Shown: piece after piece, positions 22,338 through 33,178 of the stretch | How the letters are laid out: each line of letters begins with the position of its first letter | Position numbering within the stretch: the stretch's first letter is position 1 | Origin: Caprella mutica | Taxonomy: Eukaryota > Arthropoda > Malacostraca > Amphipoda > Caprellidae | Assembly (NCBI GenBank): GCA_947561585.1 | Contig: CANNZV010002359.1 | Coordinates: 63,430-127,429, forward strand | DNA: 64,000 nt | Reading direction: 5' to 3' | The notes under the pieces: model-generated | What the model saw: only the letters and a program-made list of their open reading frames with translations | What the model was told of the DNA's origin: nothing | Databases searched by the model: none | Made by a program: the position numbers and the translations under genes

Positions 22338-23052
22338 TTACGGCACACAATAAATTACTCATTTACACCAAATTATTATACTCCTCGTACACAAAATTAG
22401 GAAGCTTGTTGCCTCAATATGGACGAGATTCCAAAGGAGCTCTTTATAGTCGATACGTTAGTTAGTTTCTGATATACGTGTAAAAATGTACGAGGAAGAT
22501 TTCTATAGGTTTGATTTAGCTTTCTCTTTCTTTCAATACTAACGAGCTGTTTAATTTGTTACTCTATGAGAATTAGTATTCAACGAACATAGTTTCATTT
22601 AAAATCAAGTAGTTATAATTATTCAAATTAGATATTGTTAATATATTTAAAGGAGATCGGTTATCTTAGGTAATAATCGAAGTTTATGGCACCATTTGAT
22701 TAGTTATTTATTCAATATGAACAATCTAACTTTAATAAGATGGAATGTCTTTATATTTCAAGTAACAAATCACTAATTGGGTGAGATATGAATAATTATT
22801 TCGATAAAAACAAACATATCTGCATATTTTCTATATAGTTCTATCTAAAGTGCGCCACAGCGAGACTGTGAATTGAAACTTCTTTGCTTCTTACGGTCCA
22901 TTTCTGTCAATTTGTGAGTCATTTATCAGATAGTTGAGTAATTCAATTAACATCCTCTACATTGAGTTTGGAGAAAGTTAGATCTATAAACCCACCTGAT
23001 AAGTAGTCAGATTAACACACTATTTATGAGACGAAAAACCAGTAAACAGTTA
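22338..23052. other. AT-rich interspersed sequence, no gene seen
   Basis: No array, frame or element end recognised before the 58-bp array. Confidence 0.45.
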
Positions 23053-23470
23053 ACACCTCAGTCACTAGTTGCCTAATTAGCCACTAGTCTGAGATTGGCA
23101 CTAGTCTCAGTCACCTCAGTCACTAGTTGCCTAATTAGCCATTAGTCTGAGACTGGCACTAGTCACAGTCACCTCAGTCACTAGTTGCCTAATTAGCCAC
23201 TAGTCTGAGACTGGCACTAGTCACAGTCACCTCAGTCACTAGTTGCCTAATTAGACACTAGTCACCTCAGTCACTAGTTGGTTAATTAGAAACTAGTCAC
23301 CTCAGTCACTAGTTGCCTAATTAGACACTAGTCTGAGACTGGCACTGGTGACGTCACACTCACCTCAGTCACTAGTTGTCTAATTAGCCACTATTCAGAC
23401 ACTAGCACATTCACCTCAGTCACTAGCTGTCTAATTAGCCTCTAATCTGAGGCTGGCACTGATAATGTCA
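23053..23470. repeat. 58-bp minisatellite with 35-bp deletion variants
   Basis: CACCTCAGTCACTAGTTGCC starts at 23053, 23112, 23170, 23228, 23263, 23298, 23361 and about 23412. The 35-bp steps are internal-deletion units. The unit contains the palindrome CTAATTAG and several ACTAGT sites. One unit carries TGACGTCA (23349). Confidence 0.94.
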
Positions 23471-24617
23471 CGTATAATATTTATAATTGGGAGTCACTCG
23501 TAACTATGATACACTGTGTCATGGATACAACATTAAGAAAATTACAAAAGTTGTATTTTGAATACGATTTAAATTAATCTATTTTTCCTAAAACAGTTCC
23601 AGATACCTTCCTTTATTCTTAACCCTAATGAGTTTAACGTGTGTTTTCTAAGCACATCCTTTCAAAATTACTTTATACCTCTCATGTATCAGCCTCTCTT
23701 GACTTTGTTCCTATATAAACACCAAATATATTTCTATATCTAAAAGTTACAAAATATTTACGTATCGGCGTAAATCAGCAAACATCAGGTAAATTAATTG
23801 CAATGTGGTGACGTGTGGCAACGTATAAGCACAGCTAAACACACTACAGTCCACGTTTTTGGAGAACAGACACATGCACGAGCTGTGATGGGGACAGATT
23901 CCACCCAATCACAGCTTTGCTCTCTTAGTTGCCAATGTCTTATATACCTATGTATTTATTTCTCCTTATTTGTACAATATTTCTACTTGAAATTTTGTAC
24001 ACATTATTTTACTATGTAGCTATACTAACAACTTGTAAAAATACAGTACCATTGGTTTATAATTAAGACATGTGTGTTTTAAACACATAGTCAAACCTTC
24101 CCGTAAATTCTGAAAGTCAAACTCATTAAGGTTAATATGGCATATTTAGCATCTAATTATCTATTGCCAGTATACCCTTTGTTCTGTTTTTTCTTTCTTT
24201 CTTTTCTTTTTTCTTTAGATGCTATGTAATTTTTGTATATTTTTATTCTCTGTGGAGTATTGGCACTAAATAGAATTTGGCAACATTTCTCAGGTATTTC
24301 TAATGTAACTCCCGTGTTAGAAGATATTAAAGATACCTTATCAGTCTAATGAATTAATTTGCTTGAATTAGTTCACTGGGAATTAGTAGCAAATTAATGA
24401 ACTTTTGGGGCAATATACTAATATTGGTAAATTTTGTATTGTTTATCACTTTTAAAAAGATTTGAAATAAACCAATATAGCAATTCCAATACCACACACA
24501 TCGCTGCTTTCTTGCATCCACGAGCACTAGCCTGAGGAGCAGGCGTACTAACTGTAATAGATCTCAATTATAATGACGCAGTATTGCCAATTTCTGTGAT
24601 ACTGAGTATAATGTTCA
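23471..24617. other. Interspersed sequence, no gene seen
   Basis: The part 23790-23930 is GC-richer and holds CCAAT at 23907 and TTATATA at about 23939, a weak promoter-like pair. A short open frame starting at 23798 is unrecognised. A TTTCTTT-rich tract lies at 24190-24220. Nothing firm. Confidence 0.4.
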
Positions 24618-25245
24618 CTAATATGTGATTGAGTCAACATTAATGTGAAATGTGATAACATTAATGTGAAATGTGGTGACAACATTAATGTGAAATGTGA
24701 TAACATTAATGTGAAATGTGGTGACAACATTAATGTGAAATGTGGTGACAACATTAATGTGAAATATGATAACATTAATGTGAAATGTGGTGACAACATT
24801 AATGTGAAATGTGATAACATTAATGTGAAATGTGGTGACAACATTAATGTGAAATGTGATGACAACATTAATGTGAAATGTGGTGACAACATTAATGTGA
24901 AATGTGGTGACAACATTAATGTGAAATGTGATAACATTAATGTGAAATGTGGTGACAACATTAATGTGAAATGTGGTGACAACATTAATGTGAAATGTGG
25001 TGACAACATTAATGTGAAATGTGGTGGCAACATTTATGTGAAATGTGGTGGCAACATTAATGTGAAATGTGGTGACAACATTAATGTGAAATGTGGTGAC
25101 AACATTAATGTGAAATGTGGTGACAACATTAATGTGAAATGTGGTGACAACATTAATGTGAAATGTGGTGACAACATTAATGTGAAATGTGGTGGCAACA
25201 TTAATGTGAAATGTGGTGGCAACATTAATGTGAAATGTGGTGCCC
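24618..25245. repeat. 21/24-bp satellite-like array open in several frames
   Basis: AACATTAATGTGAAATGTGG plus TGAC (24 bp) alternates with a 21-bp form ending TGAT, about 27 units. 21-bp forms cluster in the left half. Every length is a multiple of three and the unit lacks stops in several frames, so long open frames exist on both strands (for example NINVKCGD repeats on plus). ACATTAATGT is a 10-bp palindrome in each unit. Simultaneous openness on both strands argues against coding. Confidence 0.95.
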
Positions 25246-25264
25246 ATTTTCGTATGAGGCAGAA

Positions 25265-25808
25265 GGGCAAGTTTCGAGTTATTGGACGGTTCTACGTTCT
25301 TGATTATTAGAGTTAAAATATATAATAATCACAATTTACTTTTTATTTTAATTGGTATTCATGATATTTGCATGTATCATGGACACCTACCCGTTAAAAA
25401 TAATTTTTGTAAGTGATAGAATTAATTAATTTAATATTCAAGTATTAATTATTATATCCCATAATAAAAATTATTTAAAACAATTTTTAAATTCATCTTC
25501 ATAAGTTTTGATTAATTGTTAATATAGTCTTAAATATTAGAAAATAAATATATGAATGCACTTAAAAGACATGGTAAAATATTAAAAATGTGTTGAATAT
25601 TTGAACTGTTTTACTGTTACATTAAAACTAGAAAAATATAATTTAAATCCACGGAAATAGCGCAACCAAATTCAAAGAGAAAATTAAATTTAAATTGATT
25701 TTTTTCGATTAAAGTAATTATTGCATAATTTAGCAAATAAGTGTAATTATAATTTATATCTTTAGAGGATCGTAAAGGTGGAACTGTCCGATAATTCAAA
25801 ACTTACCC
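25265..25808. mobile_element. MITE-like element, family 1, split right arm
   Basis: The left terminus is GGGCAAGTTTCGAGTTATTG. The central palindrome is at about 25370 (AATTGGTATTCATGATATTT). The matching right terminus GAACTGTCCGATAATTCAAA ends at about 25808 with TTACCC. The right arm is about 330 bp further away than symmetry predicts, so AT-rich DNA seems to have been inserted at 25410-25760. Alternatively these are ends of two copies. Confidence 0.6.
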
Positions 25809-26539
25809 CTTTTTTAATTTTTCAAGAAGAAAATATTTATTTTTTGTTAAATAATAAAATTTAATATCAGTTAAAATTGCAAATTAATTCAGTTTGGTAG
25901 GGTGCAGTAATTGAAATCATGACTGCATTATACTAGCAAGGGTGTGAAATGTGCTGAGTCATGGTGTTACTAAGACATATGCAAAGAACATATGCATTGT
26001 ACTGCATTTTATACTTCGCTTTAATATGATTAAAGTTCCGAATTTACTAAAAAATGGCACACAATGTATAGTCAACGAGCATCTATTTAATATAAGTTTT
26101 CCCTAAAAAAATCGCTTAAGATTGCTCCGCAAAAACTATTTACTAAAATGATTTACCAAAATTGTCGCATCAAAATAATTCTATAAAATATTATTTACTG
26201 AATGATTCATTATCAAAAGAAATTTTTTCTCAAAGATTTTAGCTAAAAAAATTGTTAGTGATTTTTTTTTCCGCTGATCTAATTATTTTTTTAGTAAATG
26301 GCATTACACTTAAAAATGTTTCTACTATAAGAAGTTTAATTTTCTATTAAATGACGTTAGACTAAACTTCGTTATACTAGCTTCAGATGTTCAATAACAG
26401 CTTTACACTCATTACCTTATTTTCTCATTATAGTATCAATATATTTATTACAATAACGTCTATACAGACTTTATTGTTTCCTTCACTAAATGCAATGTGT
26501 TTTTAACCATTATTTCTATAATAGCGACAAATTTCTCTC
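25809..26539. other. AT-rich interspersed sequence, no gene seen
   Basis: No frame, array or element ends. Several TTTACTAAAA/TTTACTGAA words suggest mutated simple repeats at 26120-26290. Confidence 0.45.
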
Positions 26540-26815
26540 TATATGCGATATATTATTACTGTAATTTCCACTTACTATATATTTTTGCTATTGTCTCAAA
26601 TTACGAGATATTATTACTGTAATTTCTACTCATGAGTATATTATTGTTATTATTTCAAATAACGAGATATTATTGTTATTATTACAAATAACGAGATATT
26701 ATTGTTATTATTTCAAATAACGAGATATTATTATTAATTTTCTAATTACGAGATATTATTTCTATTAAATCTATTAACGAGATAATTTTTCAATTAACGA
26801 GATATTATCTCTATT
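26540..26815. repeat. 28/29-bp minisatellite
   Basis: ACGAGATATTATTGTTATTA followed by TTTCAAATA recurs at 26662, 26691, 26720, 26748 and 26777, with more diverged units to the left from about 26540. It ends in two truncated units. Confidence 0.88.
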
Positions 26816-26931
26816 ATTTTCCATCTCCCCCTCCACATCAGTTATAAATAATAACATTAATAGTCAATACTTTTTTATCTTGCAAATGGAAATAGTAATT
26901 TGTAAATAAAGTAACTCGATTTAAAGGTACG

Positions 26932-27095
26932 TTTTGCATGCAGCGATTGTTGCGATCATCGCTCAGCGTCTGTCACTGAGCACTAGTTCAATGCTATTCC
27001 TATGGAGCTGTTTTGCAACGAGCGATTATCGCTGGACAATAATTTAATGTATTTCTATTGCTGGGCGACGATCGCTTCATTCAAAACGTAGCTTA
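26932..27095. mobile_element. MITE-like element with ACGTTTTG termini
   Basis: The inverted ends ACGTTTTGCATGCAGCGAT (about 26930) and ATCGCTTCATTCAAAACGT (about 27072) match at 17 of 19 positions. The interior repeats GCGAT/ATCGC words in both orientations (GCGATTGTTGCGATCATCGC; GAGCGATTATCGCTGG), so the whole element could fold. It is about 160 bp with no coding capacity, and it is more GC-rich than its flanks. Confidence 0.7.
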
Positions 27096-27206
27096 GTGCA
27101 GCAAATGAAGGGATTGAAGTAATATAAATTAATGCTATAAATATGCTATATATGAATACATAATAAAGGGATATATTACTGAATTATTCAATGGTAAAAT
27201 TAAAGT

Positions 27207-27383
27207 TTTAGATAAAGGATATGTTTGGATTTTAAGAAGAAAATTATAAAATGTAATATTTTAATTGTTAATTATTCTGGTATCGATGATGCTTGCAGGA
27301 ATCATTGGAACCAAATTAAAAAAACAAATTGAATAATCATATGATTTAAAACATAGAACCGTCCGATAACTAAGAATTTACCC
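27207..27383. mobile_element. MITE-like element, family 1, right half conserved
   Basis: The right terminus ACCGTCCGATAACTAAGAAT TTACCC is clear. The centre near 27295 (GGTATCGATGATGCTTGCAG) is recognisable. The left arm is badly eroded. Confidence 0.6.
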
Positions 27384-27920
27384 AAACCGTGTTTTATATT
27401 TCTAATTCACTTCAAGGATAACAATAAATTGCAATAAAATCTTCTTAATAACGAATTGTCAATTTGTTTGATTATTTCCTCCATTTTGTTAGGCATTAAA
27501 TCCACTCGAAACTTCCGAAATAAATCAGCGAAATTTGCGACTTTTCTCCATCTATAATTTATGATTAAAAAGCAAAACTCCACGGATTTCGCTAGCCATA
27601 AAAAGCGTAACAAATCATCGAATAATTCCTGCCGCTGTCGAAGATAGACTCGAGTTATATTTATTCTTCCTAAGATAATTTAGAGGTAGGGTTTGTATTA
27701 TAAATTATATATTGGTATTACATGACTTAGCATATATAAGAGACTTATTTAAATATCTATATGATATTGATACACTTTTGTTTTAAGTCAGAATATAAGG
27801 GTTTGAGTTTGTATTTTGCATGCGACTGAGTTATTCGTAAGAATATACACTATACAGTATACATATACCAATTAATATGTAACTAGTAAATTTTTGGAAT
27901 CTTAGAAAAAAATGAAAATA
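27384..27920. other. AT-rich interspersed sequence, no gene seen
   Basis: A 68-codon minus frame at 27407-27613 has mixed composition but no recognisable motif. I leave it as non-coding. No arrays. Confidence 0.4.
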
Positions 27921-28042
27921 TTTAGGTTATCGGACGGTTTTAAAATTTCGATCAGTTAAAAAAATAAATAAAACGATAATTATTATTAAACTTAATATTC
28001 AATTAGTATCATGGATACAAATAATAAAACATTTTAGTTCAT
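27921..28042. mobile_element. MITE-like element, family 1, left half
   Basis: TTAGGTTATCGGACGGTTTT then TTTCGATCAGTTAAAA match the family left arm. The central AGTATCATGGATACAAATAA follows early, so the copy is shortened. The right terminus is missing. Confidence 0.6.
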
Positions 28043-28398
28043 AAAAGTATTAAATATTCATATCATTTAACTCGTTTTATAAATTATTATATAATTTTTC
28101 TTTTATAAACTCGGAAAAAAATAAATGCTTGCATATATTATCTTGTTGTATAATTGATTTAATGCATATACACAAAGAACATAAGTAATATTATATATTA
28201 AATAGAAGAACATTTGTGTAACCTAGTGTACTATACACTACAGTAATTGTGTTGGTGCTTGTACTTCATGTACCAATAATGTAATCTTTATAATGTAATC
28301 ACTTTAAACACGCTAACCTAACTATAGTTAGTCTGACTCATTTAGCATCATTATAGTGACACTATAAACGGTAAATAAAGGGGGTAGTTGTTTATAGT

Positions 28399-28480
28399 GG
28401 GGTAAGTTTGAGTTATCGTACGGTACTACATTTTCGATCATTTAATAAAGAAGTATAGAAAATATAATTATTTAACTTTA
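28399..28480. mobile_element. MITE-like element, family 1, left terminus only
   Basis: GGGTAAGTTTGAGTTATCGT ACGG and CATTTTCGATCATTTAATAA are the outer ~45 bp of the left arm. The centre and right arm are not recognisable. Confidence 0.6.
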
Positions 28481-29374
28481 GATTTTAAAAAAAGATGCTT
28501 ATAGATAACCTGACATCAACAATAATGTTATTATATAGAATTGTATTAATGTTAGTAAAAGTACTAATTGAATATCATACACTAAATTTAATTAAAAAAA
28601 TACTATCATAAAATCAGATGAATATATTAAAATGAATTTCCAAGAAATATGTTCAATATTACATCATTTATTTTATTTTTTATTATTTTAATCATTTTTT
28701 CGTTTTGACGATGTTAATGTTTTTTTTTAATTTGTATTAACACCAAATGTTTATTTTATAATATCCAGATAATTTTTCATATTATTTAATTCGAACCACT
28801 TGTGATTATTTTAGTATTTAGATGCAACAATAAATAATAGTTTAGTATTATTATTAATTTTTGTATTTCTCTCGATTATTACTCTATTCATTTTATCATT
28901 CTTTTTACTTTTCTATGTATGAATGAATTACTGTAATTACAATAGCAAGTAAAAGTATACTAATTTATTATTTCCAAAATTTAGCTTTACTAATTGTAAT
29001 GCTTGTAAATGTTATAAAATCTGAATAGACGAATACGATTTATTAAAATTCTAAAACAGTGACTCTTTTCTTTGATAGTACGTACGGTATGATACCTTCA
29101 ATTGCCACCATAGTTAGGCAATAGGGTACTTAGGAGATTAAATTCCATGCTATATTTAATGGTGAGTGAGATTGCGTGAGTTATACACGTGAGTGGGGAG
29201 AGTTACGTGAGTTAGATGTGTAACGTGAGTTTGGTTAGTTAGATTGTATGTTCCTCACTCCTATCAAACGTTCCATTGCATGTTCCTTCGTTCCATTGCA
29301 TGTCATTACGTTCCTGAAACAATCGCCAAATTACCTGATAAAAAGTAAAGAAATATGCTGATAGATTGAGACTG
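28481..29374. other. AT-rich interspersed sequence, no gene seen
   Basis: Very AT-rich to 29040. At 29160-29240 the word ACGTGAGT/GCGTGAGT recurs about five times (a small degenerate repeat). GTTCCATTGCATGT occurs twice at 29270-29300. Confidence 0.5.
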
Positions 29375-30215
29375 ATTGCAATGCTTTTATATTGATCTGC
29401 TCCTACAGTTATACAGTCTGATGTACAGGTAACAGCAATGCCTGTATATTGATCTGCTCCTACAGTTATACAGTCTGATGTACAGGTAACAGCAATGCCT
29501 GTATATTGATCTGCTCCTACAGTTATACAGTCTAATGTACAGGTAACAGCAATGCCTGTATATTGATCTGCTCCTACAGTTATACAGTCTGATGTATATC
29601 TGACAGGTAACACCAATGCCTGTATATTGATCTACTTCTACAGTTATACAGTCTGATGAATAGGTAACACCAATGCCTGTATATTGATCTACTTCTACAG
29701 TTATACAGTCTGATGTACAGGTAACACCAATGCCTGTATATTGATCTACTTCTACAGTTATACAGTCTGATGTACAGGTAACACCAATGCCTGTATATTG
29801 ATCTACTTCTACAGTTATACAGTCTGATGTACAGGTAACACCAATGCCTGTATATTGATCTACATCTACAGTTATACAGTCAGATGTACAGGTAACACCA
29901 ATGCCTGTATATTGATCTACTTCTACAGTTATACAGTCAGATGTACAGGTAACACCAATGCCTGTATATTGATCTACTTCTACAGTTATACAGTCAGATG
30001 TACAGGTAACACCAATGCCTGTATATTGATCTACTCCTACAGTTATACAGTCAGATGTACAGGTAACACCAATGCCTGTATATTGATTTACTCCTACAGT
30101 TATACAGTCAGATGTGCAGGTAACACCAATGCCTGTATATTGATTTACTCCTACAGTTATACAGTCAGATGTGCAGGTAACACCAATGCCTGTATATTGA
30201 TCTATGGCAGTGTAT
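29375..30215. repeat. 57-bp minisatellite, about 14.5 copies
   Basis: ACAGTTATACAGTCTGATGT recurs every 57 bp from 29405 (29462, 29519 and so on). One unit near 29590 is longer, with TATATCTGAC inserted. Each unit holds the inverted repeat TACAGG-N11-CCTGTA. Left units read ACAGCAATG and GATCTGCTCC, the middle ones ACACCAATG and CTACTTC, and the right ones TTTACTCC, so there is a gradient of variants. The 19-codon periodicity gives a long minus frame that is a repeat artefact. Confidence 0.96.
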
Positions 30216-30944
30216 CTTACAGTCAACTGTAAATTTTATTATAGACTGTCTACAGGTAAAACTCGTACAGCGGAAAATCTTTAAATGGGCACCCCATACA
30301 AAGTACAGAAATGATCCGTTCTACAGGCTATGCAACTCCTACAACGACCTCTTTCAATTATATGGTTTAACAAATATTTCATCTATTTACCAAGTACCTA
30401 ATCACACATTGATTATATTCAGAGGTATTACAATTTACATTCAACACTTATTTTTTTTTCACATTTTCAGTAATTTGATCTTGTTACTCTTTTTCTACAC
30501 ATTTTCTTTGATTAGAAGAGTTCTATAGAAATTAAATAAAGGTGTTACTATATATTTAATCCTATGTTTTCACGTAATTTAGTTTAGCTTATTCGGTTCT
30601 ATACGAAAACTGATATGCAAATAATAATTTTATTTTAAATATTAATTATCTTTAGTTTTCTTCTTTGAAAAAGATAACTCGTAATTTTCCCTATTGTTTT
30701 TAACGGAATCTAAACACAATAGTCGTAAGTTTTGAAAAAGTCCACGGTATTACGATAACCATATTTGATTAACTTTATATCATTTTAACCCTTTTATCAT
30801 TATAAATCACATCAAAATAATTATACTATGGCAATTTTATTATTCTACATTCCTTACTATATTCTTTGAATATTCCCTCAATATTCGTTTTAAGTTACTT
30901 TATCGATTTAGTGTCAGTGTGTGATTACGTATACGCATTACTGT
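30216..30944. other. AT-rich interspersed sequence, no gene seen
   Basis: Immediately after the array, 30230-30350 is mixed-composition unique DNA. The rest is AT-rich. No features recognised. Confidence 0.45.
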
Positions 30945-31138
30945 GATAGTCAAAGGTGTATGTGACCATGTGAATGATAGTCAAAAGTGTATGTGACCAT
31001 GTGAATGATAGTCAAAGGTGTATGTGACCATGTGAATGGTAGTCAAATGTGTATGTGACCATGTGAATGATAGTCAAAAGTGTATGTGACCATGTGAATG
31101 ATAGTCAAAAGTGTATGTGACCATGTGAATGATAGTCG
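30945..31138. repeat. 31-bp minisatellite, 6 copies
   Basis: GATAGTCAAAAGTGTATGTG plus ACCATGTGAAT repeats at 31-bp steps (30945, 30976, 31007 and so on). The only changes are AAAG/AAGG/AATG and GATAG/GGTAG. Confidence 0.95.
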
Positions 31139-31210
31139 AACATATAAAAAAATTAAATAACCTATAAAAAAATATTTATAATCGGCAGTGTTAGAGCAGG
31201 TTATATTAAA

Positions 31211-31261
31211 TTATAAAATAAATTTATATACTCTTGAGAGTATATAAATTAATTTATAATT
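31211..31261. repeat. AT-rich hairpin
   Basis: The left arm ATTATAAAATAAATTTATAT ACTC faces the right arm GAGTATATAAATTAATTTAT AAT, with one mismatch and a one-base indel and a three-base turn near 31236. It has strong cruciform potential. No terminator role is implied. Confidence 0.75.
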
Positions 31262-31594
31262 TATAATATTATTTATAATGTAATATTTTCATTATTATTC
31301 AATTAATAACTTTAGTTAAATATGAGTGCACGGACCAGAGTGTGCATAGTTAAATTACACAAATATTGATACTATTGAGAACACGTTATTCTTAACAGGC
31401 AAATACACTAGTAATAGTATATTGTTCAATATAAACGCATTGGAAGAATTAATAAATATAATATTTCCCATTCTGTAAAATAGTTATCCTTTTTTTCCCT
31501 CTATTTTTATTAGTTTTTTTATAGTTTTTTTTTATATCCGTAACGAATGTCAATTGGTGACGTCACAGGAAAACTGACAGATATATAGTAAGAT

Positions 31595-31684
31595 TGTGAC
31601 GCAAAGACTGTGACTTGTGACGCAAAGACTGTGACTTGTGATGCAAAGACTGTGACTTGTGACGCAAACACTGTCACTTGTGAC
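31595..31684. repeat. 21-bp minisatellite
   Basis: TGTGACGCAAAGACTGTGAC T repeats four times, the last unit changed to ACACTGTCACT. It follows a perfect TGACGTCA at 31558. The next 100 bp carry further GACGCAT/GCGCAT words. Confidence 0.92.
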
Positions 31685-32144
31685 CTCCTGTTCGTTTAAA
31701 ATGACGCATTGCGCATTTTGGTGTCCAATGCGTAACGAAGGGTTTGCTTCTGATGGCGCATGACGCATCACTAATGGCGCAAGTGTTTGTGCTGATGAAT
31801 GAGTAGAAGGGGAAACTGATTAGTTACACATTGGAAAAAGAGAAAAAAATACTAATATTATTTATAAACTCTACCACGTGTCCACTATTATTTTCTTTAA
31901 TTTCTGCCACCAAATAATAACACCTCAAATTATTGTTCAGCTTCAGTAATTTAGATATTTAGAGTAAGAATCTTCAGGTAAATCGATTGGTTACACGCTT
32001 TTTAAATGCCACGTTTTCACACTTTTGTCCTCCATTCATCCGTAAAAATGGAGTGAAAAACTGAGAATTAAAAGGAACCATTAAAGAATTAGACAAATTA
32101 ATTGGCACACTGGAAGTTGAACTGAAGAGAAAATTAACGGTTAG
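31685..32144. other. Interspersed sequence, no gene seen
   Basis: The stretch 31695-31785 is CpG-containing (GACGCATTGCGCATTTTGGT; GATGGCGCATGACGCATCAC) with inverted GCGCAT/ATGCGT words. The rest is AT-rich and featureless. Confidence 0.45.
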
Positions 32145-32552
32145 CCACATTCAGCACATTTAGTCTGAATTTAACCACATTCAGCACATTTAGTCTAAAT
32201 TTAACCACATTCAGCACATTTAGTCTGAATTTAACCACATTCAGCACATTTAGTTTGAATTTAACCACATTCAGCACATATAGTCTGAATTTAACCACAT
32301 TCAGCACATATTGTCTGAATATAACCACATTCAGCACATATAGTCTGAATTTGACCACATTCAGCACATTTAGTCTGAATTTAAACACATTCAGCACATA
32401 TAGTCTGAATATAACCACATTCAGCACATTTAGTCTGAATTTAACCACATTCAGCACATATAGTCTGAATATAACCACATTCAGCACATTTAGTCTGAAT
32501 ATAACCACATTCAGCACATTTAGTCTGAATTTAACCACATTCAGCACACTTA
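32145..32552. repeat. 30-bp minisatellite, about 13.6 copies
   Basis: CCACATTCAGCACATTTAGT followed by CTGAATTTAA repeats exactly every 30 bp. Each unit contains ATTCAG-N10-CTGAAT. Alternating TTTAGT/TATAGT and TTTAA/TATAA variants show two interleaved subtypes. Open frames on both strands are artefacts of the 30-bp period. Confidence 0.96.
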
Positions 32553-32655
32553 GGTTAACTTTTCACATGTTGGTTAACTTTTCACATGTTGGTTAACTTT
32601 TCACATGTTGGTTAACTTTTCACATGTTGGTTAACTTTTCACATGTTGGTTAAAG
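32553..32655. repeat. 19-bp minisatellite abutting the 30-bp array
   Basis: GGTTAACTTTTCACATGTT is repeated five times with no change and follows the previous array without a gap. GTTAAC is a palindrome. The sequence homogeneity suggests recent growth. Confidence 0.95.
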
Positions 32656-32852
32656 TTACCCACACTCATCACTTGTCTCTGTGGGTAATTCACAGGAGGT
32701 GTTCATCTCTCATCACTTTTGTTATTCGTCAGTAAATCAGTTCCGTGACTTCCTTACTATTTTGATCTCTCTCTTCTTCTTGCTCTATTATCTTGTTCCG
32801 ATCTTTGTTTCTTTTTCTCACGTACTAACAAGGGTGTGAATGAACATCCTTC

Positions 32853-33178
32853 GAAGTATCGGTTGTTAGTTGTGATTTATGTTGTAGATACACCGATACT
32901 TCTCATGCAGTATCGGTTGTTAGTTGTAATTTATGTTGTAGATACACCGATACTTCTCATACAGTATCGGTTGTTAGTTGTAATTTATGTTGTAGATACA
33001 CTGATACATCTCGTGCAGTATCGGTTGTTATAGTTGTAATTTATGTTGTAGATACACCGATACATCTCATACAGTATCGGTTGTTAGTTGTAATTTATGT
33101 TGTAGATACACCGATACATCTCATACAGTATCGGTTGTTAGTTGTAATTTATGTTGTAGATACACCGATACTCAGCTC
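32853..33178. repeat. 54-bp minisatellite with inverted ends
   Basis: CAGTATCGGTTGTTAGTTGT begins at 32908 and 32962, then about 33016, 33073 and 33127 (one unit has a 3-bp insertion). A variant first unit lies near 32853. Each unit is bounded by TATCGGT and ACCGATA, so the unit itself is a potential 42-bp hairpin with 7-bp stem. Confidence 0.94.

Noticed and set aside
23900..23950. CCAAT plus TATA promoter
   Set aside because: Motifs are short and their spacing is not typical. Nothing downstream supports a gene.
24618..25310. Long frames with NINVKCGD-type repeats on plus and related repeats on minus
   Set aside because: Unit lengths are multiples of three and stop-free in several frames on both strands at once, so openness follows from the repeat and not from coding.
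29387..30226. 279-codon minus-strand frame with 19-residue repeats
   Set aside because: It tracks a 57-bp minisatellite exactly. The plus strand is also open in part, and there is no non-repeat domain.
31211..31261. Transcription terminator hairpin
   Set aside because: Bacterial-type terminators are not expected here, and the hairpin is purely AT-rich with no upstream gene.
32134..32596. Frames on both strands with 10-residue repeats
   Set aside because: Direct product of the 30-bp minisatellite.
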